From contig JALWZT010000285.1 of NCBI GenBank assembly GCA_027002405.1, forward strand, positions 1 through 41,542: a stretch of 41,542 nt of DNA. Reading direction: 5' to 3'. The position numbers and the translations under genes were made by a program. Below the pieces are notes generated by a model. The model searched no databases. It was given only the letters and a program-made list of their open reading frames with translations, and had not been told where the DNA came from. Of the stretch, positions 8,924-17,144 are shown in pieces; within the stretch, counting starts at the first letter, position 1, and each line of letters starts with the position of its first letter. This DNA comes from Anaerolineae bacterium (GTDB taxonomy: Bacteria > Chloroflexota > Anaerolineae > J102).

Positions 8924-10567
8924 TCAGAGAGGCTCGTGTGCGTCCCACCAGGGTTTGAAGTGGGTGGGCGCGGTGGCTTCGGAAGGGTCTCGGGGGGGAT
9001 TTTGGCATTTCCCTCCTGATTGGGTCACCCGGTCCAGGGCTTCCAGGGTGGTGTAATAATAGGCCTCGGCCCGCTCCAGGGTGGAGCCAATGGCCACCAT
9101 CCCCAGTTTGCCATATTCGGACAACGCGCCGATCAGATGAAAAACCATGCCTTCCTGGGTGCCGCCATGGAAGTGAAGCCCTTCGCACAGGGCGATATCC
9201 ATCAAATCTTCGGGGGTAAGGCCCTGATAGGCCTGGCTATGCAAGTTATCCGTGGCATAATAATAGCGAGGTTGGCCAGTCCCTGTGTAGTAGAGACCAT
9301 CCTCCAGATTATACTCCCCATGGGTCAGGAACTTCAAGGTCATGAAGGGATGGGTGGTGCCCCCCTTGCGTAAATTGATCTCCAGGGAGTAATGGTCCCA
9401 CCCACCATCCGGGCGAGGGACGGAAATAAAGTCCACGGAAAAACGCCCAATAGCCCCTCGTACACTGAGGGCGTGGCCCACCCGGCGCCCGATCTCCTGG
9501 AGCTCCAGGCGGTAGGCCTCATCCGCGGGGAAGGTGGCTCCCAAATAGACCTGCTTGTTAGGCCCTCCCAAAATCTGCTCATGGGTAGACACCACAGTCC
9601 CTTGCCCCAAAGGATTGATAATCCCTTGCACCGAAGGAGAGCGTTTGTTTTCGCCCTCTACGAAGATCTCTACAATGCCCTCCATTTCCCGGAACTTGCG
9701 CATGAAGCGCTCGTAGCTTTCCTCGGGACTTTCGAAACTGAGGCGCGCGGGCAGCTCCTGCGCCACCCAGGCTGCCAGGTCTCCCTCTTCCGGCGCACCT
9801 TCGAAGGAGAAGAGCGCGTTGCCCTCCCCGGAAAATCCTTCGTTGATCTTTACCACGGCCCGACGCAGGTCCGGATGCTTTTGCTTGAGGGCTGCCAGGG
9901 CCTGGGCCACATCCTGCTCGTCTCGCAAATCTTCGAAACCATCGGGATACAAGACTCCTGCTTCCTTAAATAGCCGGCGATTCCAGCTTTTGTTGCCCAG
10001 GTGGGCCAGCTCGGGGTCCAGGGCAAAAAGAGGCACCCCCAAAAGGACCGATAGTCGGCGTTCATGGGGGGTGGAGTTGAAGCATTCCATGTACGCGGAA
10101 TCAGGGTACCGGATGTTTTCCCGGATCCGTTGAATCAGACGAGGCCGGGCCAGGATTTTTTCGGTCAAAGAAAGGGAGGAGCCATCATGGCAACTTAACA
10201 GGGTCAGGCGGTCCCGGGCATGGGAACCGGGCACACCGGGCAGCAGGTTCAGGAAATAATCGACGATGGAATTATCGATGGTTTCGCTGGTGACAAAGAT
10301 AACCTGCGTGCGGGGCAACTGCAACATCATGAGATAATAAAGCAGTCGCTGCTCGTAGAAATTGATGCCCGGGATTTTGGACAGCACCTCCTGATCCAGG
10401 GTGAGGCTGGGGACCACGATCACGGTCCGGGGTGTGTGCCGATAGGGGAGGATTTCTTCGTACAGATCCAGAAGGTGGGCGTTGAAGGCCTTGAAGCGTC
10501 GCCGGATTTTCGCTTCGGGCAGGCGCATCAGGTCGAAGATGCTTTCGTTGAAGGTTGGGCGGATCAT
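8924..10567 (-). CDS. PGM1-like ATP-grasp peptide ligase
   Basis: The product is 547 residues and resembles the PGM1 family of ATP-grasp ligases, named for the pheganomycin peptide ligase that joins a non-proteinogenic amino acid to a peptide. A pre-ATP-grasp region (VIVVPSLTLDQEVLSKIPGI; YYLMMLQLPRTQVIFVTSE) comes first. The ATP-grasp core has KINEGFSGEGNALF and the metal-binding EINLRKGGTTHPF (about residue 435). A C-terminal part has GLHFHGGTQEGMVFHLIGAL. An ATG at 10624 was rejected because it overlaps the TATAAT of a good promoter and would lie upstream of the transcription start. The ATG at 10567 gives a leader of about 50 nt. Coupling to the downstream cyclase-family gene suggests a small peptide or metabolite pathway; the product is unknown. 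Confidence 0.82.
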   Translation of the reverse strand: MIRPTFNESIFDLMRLPEAKIRRRFKAFNAHLLDLYEEILPYRHTPRTVIVVPSLTLDQEVLSKIPGINFYEQRLLYYLMMLQLPRTQVIFVTSETIDNSIVDYFLNLLPGVPGSHARDRLTLLSCHDGSSLSLTEKILARPRLIQRIRENIRYPDSAYMECFNSTPHERRLSVLLGVPLFALDPELAHLGNKSWNRRLFKEAGVLYPDGFEDLRDEQDVAQALAALKQKHPDLRRAVVKINEGFSGEGNALFSFEGAPEEGDLAAWVAQELPARLSFESPEESYERFMRKFREMEGIVEIFVEGENKRSPSVQGIINPLGQGTVVSTHEQILGGPNKQVYLGATFPADEAYRLELQEIGRRVGHALSVRGAIGRFSVDFISVPRPDGGWDHYSLEINLRKGGTTHPFMTLKFLTHGEYNLEDGLYYTGTGQPRYYYATDNLHSQAYQGLTPEDLMDIALCEGLHFHGGTQEGMVFHLIGALSEYGKLGMVAIGSTLERAEAYYYTTLEALDRVTQSGGKCQNPPRDPSEATAPTHFKPWWDAHEPL

Positions 10568-10622
10568 AAAACCGTCTCTTTGCAGCGGGGAGAAAATGTG
10601 GGCGAGTGTAGATAGATAGCCC

Positions 10623-10651
10623 ATTATAGCTCAAAATTGGAGGGAGTCCAA
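10623..10651 (-). promoter_or_regulatory. Promoter of the ATP-grasp/cyclase operon
   Basis: On the minus strand TTGGAC (10646-10651), 17 bases, TATAAT (10623-10628). Its position fixes the start codon choice for the downstream gene. Confidence 0.75.
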
Positions 10652-10871
10652 TGGGAGGGAAAGGGGAAGCGTCCCAGAAATTTGGCGTCATTCGGCATGG
10701 GATACGACGAAAAATAGAACGCAGATTGCAGGTTTGCAGGTTTGCAGGTGGCACGTGGCAAGTGGTCACGGTGTGCGTCTCAGAAATTTGGCGTCATCCG
10801 GCATGAGATACGACGAAAAATAGAACGCAGATTTGCGCCGATGCTTCGCAGCGCAGATTTTCGCAGATATT

Positions 10872-10986
10872 CGTCATGCTGAGCGACCGGAGGGAGCGAA
10901 GCATCTAGCGAGCGAAGCGAGCGCCATGCGGTGGTTTTCTGCGCTTCGCTAGATTCCTCGGTCGCTTCGCTCCCTCGGAATGACGT
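10872..10986. repeat. Imperfect palindrome element, copy 1
   Basis: Begins cgtcatgctgagcgaccgg and ends ctccctcggaatgacg, with an internal tagcgagcgaagcgagcgcc. A second copy in inverted orientation lies at about 26222-26330. Similar elements are common between genes in Chloroflexota and some other phyla. Function is not known to me. Confidence 0.75.
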
Positions 10987-11028
10987 CGGAAGGCTCTACT
11001 GATTACTGATAACTGATCACTGATTACT

Positions 11029-11246
11029 CTATTTACAAAGCAGTCACCCCGAACGGCAGCTCGCCGATACCGAGGAAAACGTCTCGCGGCCACGTTGGCG
11101 CGGGAAGCCAAGTACGTGATGCGTAATGCGTGATGCGTAAGGCTCTCACGTTTTACGTTTCACGCATCACGCCCGTTGTCGTCTCGCTCAACGTAGGCCT
11201 GGCGATCTTAATCCTAATCCTGATCCGAATCCTATTTACATAGCAG
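11029..11246 (-). repeat. Composite connector/heptad-repeat element, copy 1
   Basis: Order as read here: connector core (ctatttacaaagcag ... cgataccgaggaaaa), joint (cgtctcgcggccacgttggcg), 7-bp repeats in inverted halves (tgatgcgtaatgcgtgatgcg; then ttttacgtttcacgcatcacg), second connector (gtctcgctcaacgtaggcctggcgatc), hexamer repeat (cctaatcctgatcc), and a second core end (ctatttacatagcag). The same scaffold with different inner repeats occurs at 19215-19418, 19404-19593 and 27712-27929. Confidence 0.8.
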
Positions 11247-11458
11247 CTCCAAAACGTTCCTGTGAACCACACCCGTTTTCCTTTGGGTGCGTCCTATTTC
11301 GGTTGAGGCTGTACTCACCGACTGAAGTCGGACACTTAAGGCCTATGGCCAATGGACGGCCTTCGCCGTCCAGTCGTCCGGTCGACGGAGGTCGACCGTC
11401 GGCGCGAAGCGCCTAAAGAGTCCGAGTTCACTCGGATAGGAGGCTGGCGCCAACTCAT

Positions 11459-12067
11459 TTAGGACGCACCCTTTTCCTTTTTACCGGCCCGAGCCCCTTC
11501 GAAGAACAAGGTCAGCATCATGTCTAAGGCTTCCTGGGGGTCCCCCATCTCCGCCCGATGCGCGGGGTAAAAGTAGGGATACATCATGCCCAAAAGGACC
11601 CAGGTGGCCCGCCGCGCATCCATGGGCCGTAATTCCCCCGCGTCGATCCCTTCCTGTAAAATACGTTGGATTTCCAGAATAAATTTTTGGTGATACAACG
11701 CGCGAAAGGAGCGACGAGAAGCCTCGCGCAAATGGCCGGCCTCCTGGCTGGCCAAACGAATGATGGCTTGTTGTTCAGGGGGCCGGGAAAAGATCGCCCG
11801 GAAGATCCGTTCGATGCGCGCACGGGCCTGGGTTTCTTGTTGGCGAGTCTCCTGGATGATGCGTTCGATCTCCAATAGATTCTGGGTGAGAATGGCCAAA
11901 AACAGACTTTCTTTATCCCGGAAATGGTAATACAATCCCGCCTTCGACACCCCCACCTCTTGGGCGAGTCGGCGCATGGAAAGACCGACATACCCTTCTT
12001 CCACAAAAAGCCGGGTGGCAACGGCAAGAATATGGTCCCGAGTGGGGGAGGAGGAAGGCTTTGTCAT
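11459..12067 (-). CDS. TetR-family transcriptional regulator
   Basis: The product is 202 residues. The N-terminal DNA-binding domain is canonical: ATRLFVEEGYVGLSMRRLAQ followed by VGVSKAGLYYHFRDKESLF (helix-turn-helix at about residues 30-53). The C-terminal ligand domain is helical and variable. It is the last gene of a leftward operon after an MFS exporter (12548-13963) and a small membrane protein, starting 10 bp after that gene's stop. A 20-bp palindrome at 14018-14037, just past the predicted transcription start of the operon, is the likely operator. The regulator thus probably represses its own operon until an exported compound binds. Confidence 0.93.
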   Translation of the reverse strand: MTKPSSSPTRDHILAVATRLFVEEGYVGLSMRRLAQEVGVSKAGLYYHFRDKESLFLAILTQNLLEIERIIQETRQQETQARARIERIFRAIFSRPPEQQAIIRLASQEAGHLREASRRSFRALYHQKFILEIQRILQEGIDAGELRPMDARRATWVLLGMMYPYFYPAHRAEMGDPQEALDMMLTLFFEGARAGKKEKGAS

Positions 12068-12077
12068 TTCGGATACC

Positions 12078-12539
12078 CTAGAAGAACCAGGGGCGCCCGT
12101 ACCCGGGCATGAAAGGCCAGGGTATTGCCACCAGGATCATGAGAAGAACCAGACCATACCCCAGGACCGCTCGCTTCCATGGGGACTGGTTCTGACCTTT
12201 TTTGATCCACACAGAAAACCCATGGGCCAGCAGAACAGCCAATATCATGAGCGCGCTGTGTTCCATCAGGAAGAAGCGATTGGCAGGGTTATCGAAAAGA
12301 TGCTCGAATCCCTGGGCTGTGATGGGGCTGAAAATCAGATAAAGCAGCAGCCCCAATACCAGTTGAAGATCCAGCAACATGATCCAAATCTGGCTCCGTC
12401 GCTGCATTTGCGGCGACCAGACCTCTTGTCGTACCCAGCCCCGGAGCGAGAGCAGCCACACGTAGCCACCCCACACCAGGATCAACCATCGATTGATGCT
12501 ATGGATGTCTACCACGATGATATGAGCCAAATCCATCAT
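12078..12539 (-). CDS. Small four-helix membrane protein
   Basis: The product is 153 residues with four likely membrane segments: an N-terminal one after HIIVVDIHSINRW, one near IWIMLLDLQLVLGLLLYLIF, one near ALMILAVLLAHGFSVW and one at ALGYGLVLLMILVAIPW-like sequence near the C-terminus. Histidines at the membrane edges (HSIN, MEHSAL, AHGF) recall small cytochrome b-like proteins, but heme binding is a guess. Two adjacent ATGs compete: with GGAG four bases before 12539 and seven before 12536, the second may be the real start. It sits between the MFS and TetR genes with 8 and 10 bp spacing, so it is co-expressed and may assist the exporter. Confidence 0.75.
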   Translation of the reverse strand: MMDLAHIIVVDIHSINRWLILVWGGYVWLLSLRGWVRQEVWSPQMQRRSQIWIMLLDLQLVLGLLLYLIFSPITAQGFEHLFDNPANRFFLMEHSALMILAVLLAHGFSVWIKKGQNQSPWKRAVLGYGLVLLMILVAIPWPFMPGYGRPWFF

Positions 12540-12547
12540 GCTCTCCT

Positions 12548-13963
12548 TTAATGTGCGGCCGCCTCATGGCGTTGTACGGTCTCCTGCTCGGCCCGCTGGC
12601 TTTTCAGGCCCAAAGCCAAGAGGGTGATGAGAACCGCGATGCCCCCCACGGCCAGATACGCGGACGTGAACCCATGGACGTCCCCGCCCAAGGACGCGGC
12701 CATCGCGCCCACGAACGCGCTGCCCAAAAGCTGCCCTGTGCCCGTGAAAAGGCGGATCAAAGCCTGGGCCGCGGTGCGATAATGCCGGGGAGCTTCATTC
12801 AACATGATGTAACGCAGCGGGGACCCCAAAAGGGAGCTTAGCCCCAACCCGACCAGAACCGCGGCCAGGTAAAAGGTCGCGACCGTGAGCGGGATAAGCC
12901 CAATGATGAGCATCCCCGCGGCCATCAGGCCCGAACCAGCCAGGATCACCAGTCGAGACCCTCGTTTATCCAGCATACGCCCGGCCAGGGGCGACCCCAC
13001 GGCCATGGCCAATACCGCGGGCAGCAACATAAAGCTGGCGGTGTGTGCACTGACCCCAAAGGCCAAAACCAGCAGCACGGGCACAAAAACCAGGGTAGCT
13101 TCGCCAAATCCCGCGCCTACCGCGATGGCCGTCACCAATTTGATCTGACGCGAACGAAACAAGGCCACTTGCACGATGGGGTCCTCGGCCCGTTGTTCCA
13201 CCCACCATAAAATGGGCAGAACCACCACCGCGATCAGCAGAAAAGGCCACACTCGCGGGGAAAAGAGGCTGACAAACACCGTATCTGGGGAGAGATTCTG
13301 AGGGTCCAATTGATTGATGCCCACGGTCCACGCGGCCAGGGAAAGGGAGGTGAGCAGCAGACCTGCGTAGTCGAAGGGCTTCTGCAATCCTGGACGTTCA
13401 TTGGGCAACATGCGCCAGGAAAAGAAGACAATCACCAGGGCAATGGGCACATTGATCAAGAAAAGCCAATGCCACCCCAGGAACTTGAGGATGACACCCC
13501 CCAGGACCGGCCCGATGAGAAATGCAACCCCAAAAACCGCGCCGATCATCCCCAAAGCCGATCCTCGTTTTTCGGGGGGGAAGGTATCGCCAATGACCGC
13601 CGCGGCCACCGGGAAAATCCCGCTGGCACCAAACCCCTGGATCGCCCGGCCCAACAACACCACGCCAAACGCGGGGGAAAGGGCCACGACCAGGGAGCCT
13701 AACGCGAAGATCAAAATGTCTGCGATGTAGATGGTGCGATGGCCGATGATATCGGCCAATTTGGCCATCAACGGGGTGCCCACCAGGTTGAACAAAATAT
13801 ACGCGGCCACCACCCAACTGATCATCCGATCGTCAACCCCAAAATTCCGCTGAATCGCGGGCAAAGCCGGGCCCACGATCGCGATATCCAGCGCGCCCAT
13901 TAGCACGCCCACGAAGAGCAGCATCAAGATCCGTTTCCGCTGCTTCTCACTAAGGTTCTTCAT
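12548..13963 (-). CDS. MFS drug efflux transporter (DHA2-like)
   Basis: The product is 471 residues with about 12-14 membrane segments. Motif D1-like DIAIVGPALPAI lies in the first helix, motif A (LADIIGHRTIYI) after helix 2, and antiporter motif C-like GPVLGGVI in helix 5, all typical of proton-coupled drug exporters. GGAGGAAC precedes the ATG by a few bases. It is first in the leftward operon with the small membrane protein and the TetR regulator, under a consensus promoter with a palindromic operator. The substrate cannot be told from sequence. Confidence 0.9.
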   Translation of the reverse strand: MKNLSEKQRKRILMLLFVGVLMGALDIAIVGPALPAIQRNFGVDDRMISWVVAAYILFNLVGTPLMAKLADIIGHRTIYIADILIFALGSLVVALSPAFGVVLLGRAIQGFGASGIFPVAAAVIGDTFPPEKRGSALGMIGAVFGVAFLIGPVLGGVILKFLGWHWLFLINVPIALVIVFFSWRMLPNERPGLQKPFDYAGLLLTSLSLAAWTVGINQLDPQNLSPDTVFVSLFSPRVWPFLLIAVVVLPILWWVEQRAEDPIVQVALFRSRQIKLVTAIAVGAGFGEATLVFVPVLLVLAFGVSAHTASFMLLPAVLAMAVGSPLAGRMLDKRGSRLVILAGSGLMAAGMLIIGLIPLTVATFYLAAVLVGLGLSSLLGSPLRYIMLNEAPRHYRTAAQALIRLFTGTGQLLGSAFVGAMAASLGGDVHGFTSAYLAVGGIAVLITLLALGLKSQRAEQETVQRHEAAAH

Positions 13964-14017
13964 CGGTGTTCCTCCATGAACGGAAAGATCGGGTCCGGGT
14001 CATCACACCCTGACTGA

Positions 14018-14037
14018 CTGACCGACCGGTCGGTCAG
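14018..14037. promoter_or_regulatory. TetR-type operator palindrome
   Basis: CTGACCGACCGGTCGGTCAG is a perfect 20-bp palindrome about 5-25 bases downstream of the predicted transcription start of the MFS-TetR operon. Sequences of this type are typical TetR-family operators. Extra GACT units flank it on the left. Confidence 0.8.
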
Positions 14038-14048
14038 GACGAGGAGGT

Positions 14049-14077
14049 AGTATATCCCAGCCCAGGGGATTTGTCAA
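14049..14077 (-). promoter_or_regulatory. Promoter of the MFS-TetR operon
   Basis: On the minus strand TTGACA (14072-14077), 17 bases, TATACT (14049-14054). This is the best sigma-70-type promoter in the window. The operator lies directly downstream, so a bound repressor would block transcription. Confidence 0.88.
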
Positions 14078-14084
14078 CATCCCT

Positions 14085-14660
14085 CAGGTTGCTTTAGACC
14101 TGCCGGGTGAGGTACACTTCTGCCATGAAAATAAAGTAATCAGTGATCAGTTATCAGTAATCAGTGGAAATCTGCGAAGCATCTGCGAGAATCTGCGTTC
14201 TCATTTTCATCGGTATCGGCGCGAGCGAGCCCGCCGTTGGACTGCTATGAAAATAAAGTCCAATGTCCGATGTCCAACGTCCAAAGTCGGTGGCGTTCAC
14301 GGTTCACAGTTGAACTCACCACCTACGATCTGCCACCTGCAACTTGCGACTTACCACTTGCAAACCTGCTTGGCAGCCTTTGCGGCTTCGCGTGAGCTTT
14401 TCCTCGGTATCGGCGCGGGCGAGCCAGCCGTTGGACTGCTATGGAGATAGAATCAGGATTAGGATTATCAGGCCCGCGGTAATTCAGTAATCAGTAATCA
14501 GTGATGGATGCACTGCAAAAAGGTTGTTTACCGCGGAGAACGCAGAGGACGCAGAGCTAAAAGCTTAGATTCAGCAGATTTGCGCAGATGCAACGCAGAT
14601 TCCTACTGATTACTGATAACTGATCACTGATTACTCTATTTACAAAGGGAGCTTTGCATC
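14085..14660. repeat. Intergenic repeat block before apgM
   Basis: No gene. Contents: an ACTGATN heptad repeat (about 14139-14166), a GCAGATT-type repeat, a reversed connector (14203-14257), a GTCCAAN heptad repeat (14258-14290), CACCTGC-like units, a second reversed connector (14398-14450), a hexamer GGATTA run, a further GCAGATT block and another ACTGATN run (about 14605-14637). A connector end (ctatttacaaag) lies directly against the apgM Shine-Dalgarno. A 57-bp segment, 14248-14304, recurs exactly at 27651-27707. Confidence 0.8.
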
Positions 14661-15890
14661 ATGATTCTCACTGACCACACCATCTATCAGGAATTAGCTC
14701 AAAAAAACGATCATAAAATCGTCCTTTTGGTCATGGATGGCCTGGGGGGCCTGCCTATGCGGCCCAATGGCTTGACCGAACTGGAAACCGCTTACACCCC
14801 CAATCTGGACCGTTTGGCCCGGGAAGGGAGCAGCGGCCGTGCGGTGCCCGTGCGCCCGGGCATCACCCCGGGTTCTGGCCCGGCCCATCTTTCCCTCTTC
14901 AGCTTCGATCCCGTGCGTTATGAGATCGGGCGGGGGGTGTTGGAAGCGCTGGGCATCGGTTTTGAGCTGGGGCCCGATGATCTGGCCGCGCGGGGGAATT
15001 TTGCCACGGTGGATGAGGATGGCCGCATCGTCGACCGTCGCGCCGGCCGCATCCCCACGGAAGAATGCGTGCGCCTGACGCAAAAATTGCAAGAACATAC
15101 CAGCCTGGCCCAGGAAGGGGTCCAGGTCTTCGTGCGTCCGGTGAAGGAGCACCGCTTTGTGGTGGTGTTCCGGGGCCCGGGCCTGGGGGGCGAACTCACC
15201 GAAACCGACCCGTTGGTCACTGGCAAACCGCCCCTGCCGGTCCGAGACCTCAGCGGTACCCCCGAAGGCGCCCGCACCGCGGCCCTCGTCAATCAATGGA
15301 TCGAACAAGCCCGCCGCGTGTTGGCAGATGAGCCCCGGGCCAATAGCCTGAATCTGCGAGGCATTGCCAAAGACCCGGGATTGCCTCATCTCCAAGATAT
15401 CTATCAGCTTCGGGCCGCGGCCATTGCGGTATACCCCATGTACAAGGGGGTTGCCAAACTGGTGGGCATGACCGTCATCGATTTTGAAGGGGATCGTCCT
15501 CAGCACCAGGTCGCGGCCTTGAAGAAGGTGTGGGACGCGTATGATTTCTTCTTTATTCACATCAAGAAAACCGATAGCTACGGCGAAGATGGGAACTTCG
15601 AAGCCAAGGTCCATGAGATCGAAGCTGTGGACGCGGTGATCCCCGACATTCTGGCCCTGAACCCCAGCGTGCTCATCGTCACAGGGGATCACAGCACGCC
15701 GGCCAGGCTGCGCAGCCATTCTTATCATCCGGTGCCCACCCTCTTCTGGGGTCCCCAGGTCATGCCGGACAGCGTGACCACCTTTGGCGAACGGGCCAGT
15801 GAGGGAGGCGCGTTGGGCCTGTTCCACGCCACGGAAATCATCCCCTGGGCCATGGGCTATGCCGACCGTCTCAAGCGCTTTGGCGCATAA
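14661..15890 (+). CDS. apgM: 2,3-bisphosphoglycerate-independent phosphoglycerate mutase, archaeal type
   Basis: The enzyme interconverts 3- and 2-phosphoglycerate in glycolysis and gluconeogenesis. The 409-residue product matches the ApgM class (about 400 residues, alkaline-phosphatase superfamily), not the 510-residue GpmI. Metal and catalytic blocks are visible: LLVMDGLGGLP, PVRPGITPGSGPAHLSLF with the nucleophile region, FFFIHIKKTDSYGEDGNFEA, and VTGDHSTPARLRSHSYHPVP. The start follows GGGAG by nine bases. The Shine-Dalgarno touches the end of an intergenic connector repeat. It is followed at 150 bp by the PLP enzyme on the same strand, with repeats between. Confidence 0.95.
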   Translation: MILTDHTIYQELAQKNDHKIVLLVMDGLGGLPMRPNGLTELETAYTPNLDRLAREGSSGRAVPVRPGITPGSGPAHLSLFSFDPVRYEIGRGVLEALGIGFELGPDDLAARGNFATVDEDGRIVDRRAGRIPTEECVRLTQKLQEHTSLAQEGVQVFVRPVKEHRFVVVFRGPGLGGELTETDPLVTGKPPLPVRDLSGTPEGARTAALVNQWIEQARRVLADEPRANSLNLRGIAKDPGLPHLQDIYQLRAAAIAVYPMYKGVAKLVGMTVIDFEGDRPQHQVAALKKVWDAYDFFFIHIKKTDSYGEDGNFEAKVHEIEAVDAVIPDILALNPSVLIVTGDHSTPARLRSHSYHPVPTLFWGPQVMPDSVTTFGERASEGGALGLFHATEIIPWAMGYADRLKRFGA

Positions 15891-16040
15891 GCCTTCCCTA
15901 CCTTAATCTTTTTCCTTCTCCGTGTCCTCTCCCCAGAGCATCGGGGGGAGCCGGAGGGGGCTGCTGATAACCGATTACTGGTAACTGATTACTGATAACT
16001 GATTACTGATTACTGATTACTGACAACGCTATCCCTTCCC
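15891..16040. repeat. Heptad repeat tract between apgM and the PLP enzyme
   Basis: A run of about eight ACTGATN-type units (about 15963-16023) preceded by ccccagagcatcggggg and a short gagccggaggggg segment. No promoter or terminator is clear. Confidence 0.75.
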
Positions 16041-17042
16041 ATGACAGCCTCTTCCCCCGAACCCCTCCCTGTTACTTTTCGCGATGTGTTACACGCCCGC
16101 CGCAACCTGCGGGCCTATCTGCGTCCCACGCCCCTCTACCATTACCCTGCGCTGGATGCCATGGTGGGGGCCGAGGTGTGGGTCAAGCATGAAAACCACC
16201 AGCCCGTCGGCGCGTTCAAAGTGCGTGGGGGCGTGCATTTGATTTCGCAACTGGACGAAGCCCACCGTCGAGCCGGGGTCATTGCCGCCAGTACCGGCAA
16301 TCATGGTCAATCGGTGGCCTATGCGGCCCGCCTCTTTGGTGTACGGGCCATTATCGCGGTGCCCGAAGATGCCAACCCGGCCAAGGTCGCGTCCATGCGC
16401 AACCTGGGCGCGGAGGTGGTATTCCACGGTCAGAATTTTGATGAAGCCCGGCAATGGGTGGAGGAAGAAGCGCAACGTCGCGCCTATCGCTACATCCACA
16501 GTGGGGATGAACCGCTGCTCATTGCGGGCGTGGCCACCTACGCCCTGGAGATGCTGGAAGATCAACCCGACCTGGATGTGATCTTCGTGCCCGTGGGCGG
16601 AGGCAGTGGCGCGGCCGGGGTATGCATTGTGGCCAAAACCTTGAATCCCCGGATCCGGGTCATCGGTGTGCAATCGGAGCAAGCCCCCGCGGCCTGGCGT
16701 TCCTGGAAGGAACACCGCATCGTGGAGGAGCCCTCGCGCACCTTTGCGGAGGGGTTGGCGACCGGGGTTGGTTTTGAACTGCCGCAACGCATCCTACGCC
16801 GTTATCTGGATGATTTCATCCTGGTCAGCGATGACGAACTGCGGCGGGCCATCATCATCCTGCTGGCCCACACCCGCAACCTGGCCGAAGGCGCGGGCGC
16901 GGCCGCGCTCGCGGGCGCGCTGAAGATGCGTCATCAGCTCGCGGGCCGGCGGGTGGGCGTGGTTCTCAGCGGCGGCAACCTCAGCATCGTGCGACTGCGC
17001 CAACTGCTGGCTGCCGAAGGCACGCCCGGCTTCCCCCTTTGA
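16041..17042 (+). CDS. Threonine dehydratase-like PLP enzyme
   Basis: The product is 333 residues of the fold-type II PLP family, closest in appearance to threonine/serine ammonia-lyases, which deaminate Thr to 2-oxobutanoate. The PLP lysine lies in NHQPVGAFKVRGG, the substrate loop is ASTGNHGQSVAYAARLFG, the phosphate-binding loop is PVGGGSGAAGV, and a C-terminal LSGGNLSIVRL is conserved. There is no C-terminal ACT domain, so it resembles the catabolic, non-isoleucine-feedback form. Other family members (serine racemase, ectoine-linked EutB-like proteins) cannot be excluded. No Shine-Dalgarno is visible before the ATG; heptad repeats end 15 bases upstream. Confidence 0.85.
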   Translation: MTASSPEPLPVTFRDVLHARRNLRAYLRPTPLYHYPALDAMVGAEVWVKHENHQPVGAFKVRGGVHLISQLDEAHRRAGVIAASTGNHGQSVAYAARLFGVRAIIAVPEDANPAKVASMRNLGAEVVFHGQNFDEARQWVEEEAQRRAYRYIHSGDEPLLIAGVATYALEMLEDQPDLDVIFVPVGGGSGAAGVCIVAKTLNPRIRVIGVQSEQAPAAWRSWKEHRIVEEPSRTFAEGLATGVGFELPQRILRRYLDDFILVSDDELRRAIIILLAHTRNLAEGAGAAALAGALKMRHQLAGRRVGVVLSGGNLSIVRLRQLLAAEGTPGFPL

Positions 17043-17092
17043 TTTTTAGCCACGGATTACACGGATTGCACGGATTTTTGGCATGGTTCTTC

Positions 17093-17122
17093 TTGACAAA
17101 TGTACCTAATACCCAATATCCA
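17093..17122 (+). promoter_or_regulatory. Possible promoter before the oxidoreductase gene
   Basis: TTGACA (17093-17098), 18 bases, TATCCA (17117-17122). The -10 lies inside an AATACCC/AATATCC/AGTATCC heptad repeat, so the repeat itself may supply part of the promoter. The preceding 17048-17080 is a CACGGATTN tandem repeat. Confidence 0.35.
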
Positions 17123-17144
17123 GTATCTACAAAGGAGTTTCCTT

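Larger units (their letters stand above)
10652..11458. repeat. Large intergenic repeat block
   Basis: No gene. Contents in order: a direct repeat of about 55 bp at about 10668-10730 and 10784-10840 (gcgtcccagaaatttggcg... / gcgtctcagaaatttggcg...), with GCAGGTTT and GTGGCAN tandem repeats between; a GCAGATT-type repeat; an imperfect palindrome (10872-10986); an ACTGATN heptad repeat; a complete composite element (11029-11246); and a hairpin-cluster element (about 11305-11450) related to the one before frr. Confidence 0.8.

Noticed and set aside
10568-10624. Upstream start (MGYLSTL...) for the ATP-grasp gene
   Set aside because: The ATG overlaps the TATAAT of a well-spaced promoter, so it would not be on the transcript.
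15963-16023. CRISPR-like repeat array
   Set aside because: Units are 7 bp with no spacers; the same holds for the other tandem tracts.
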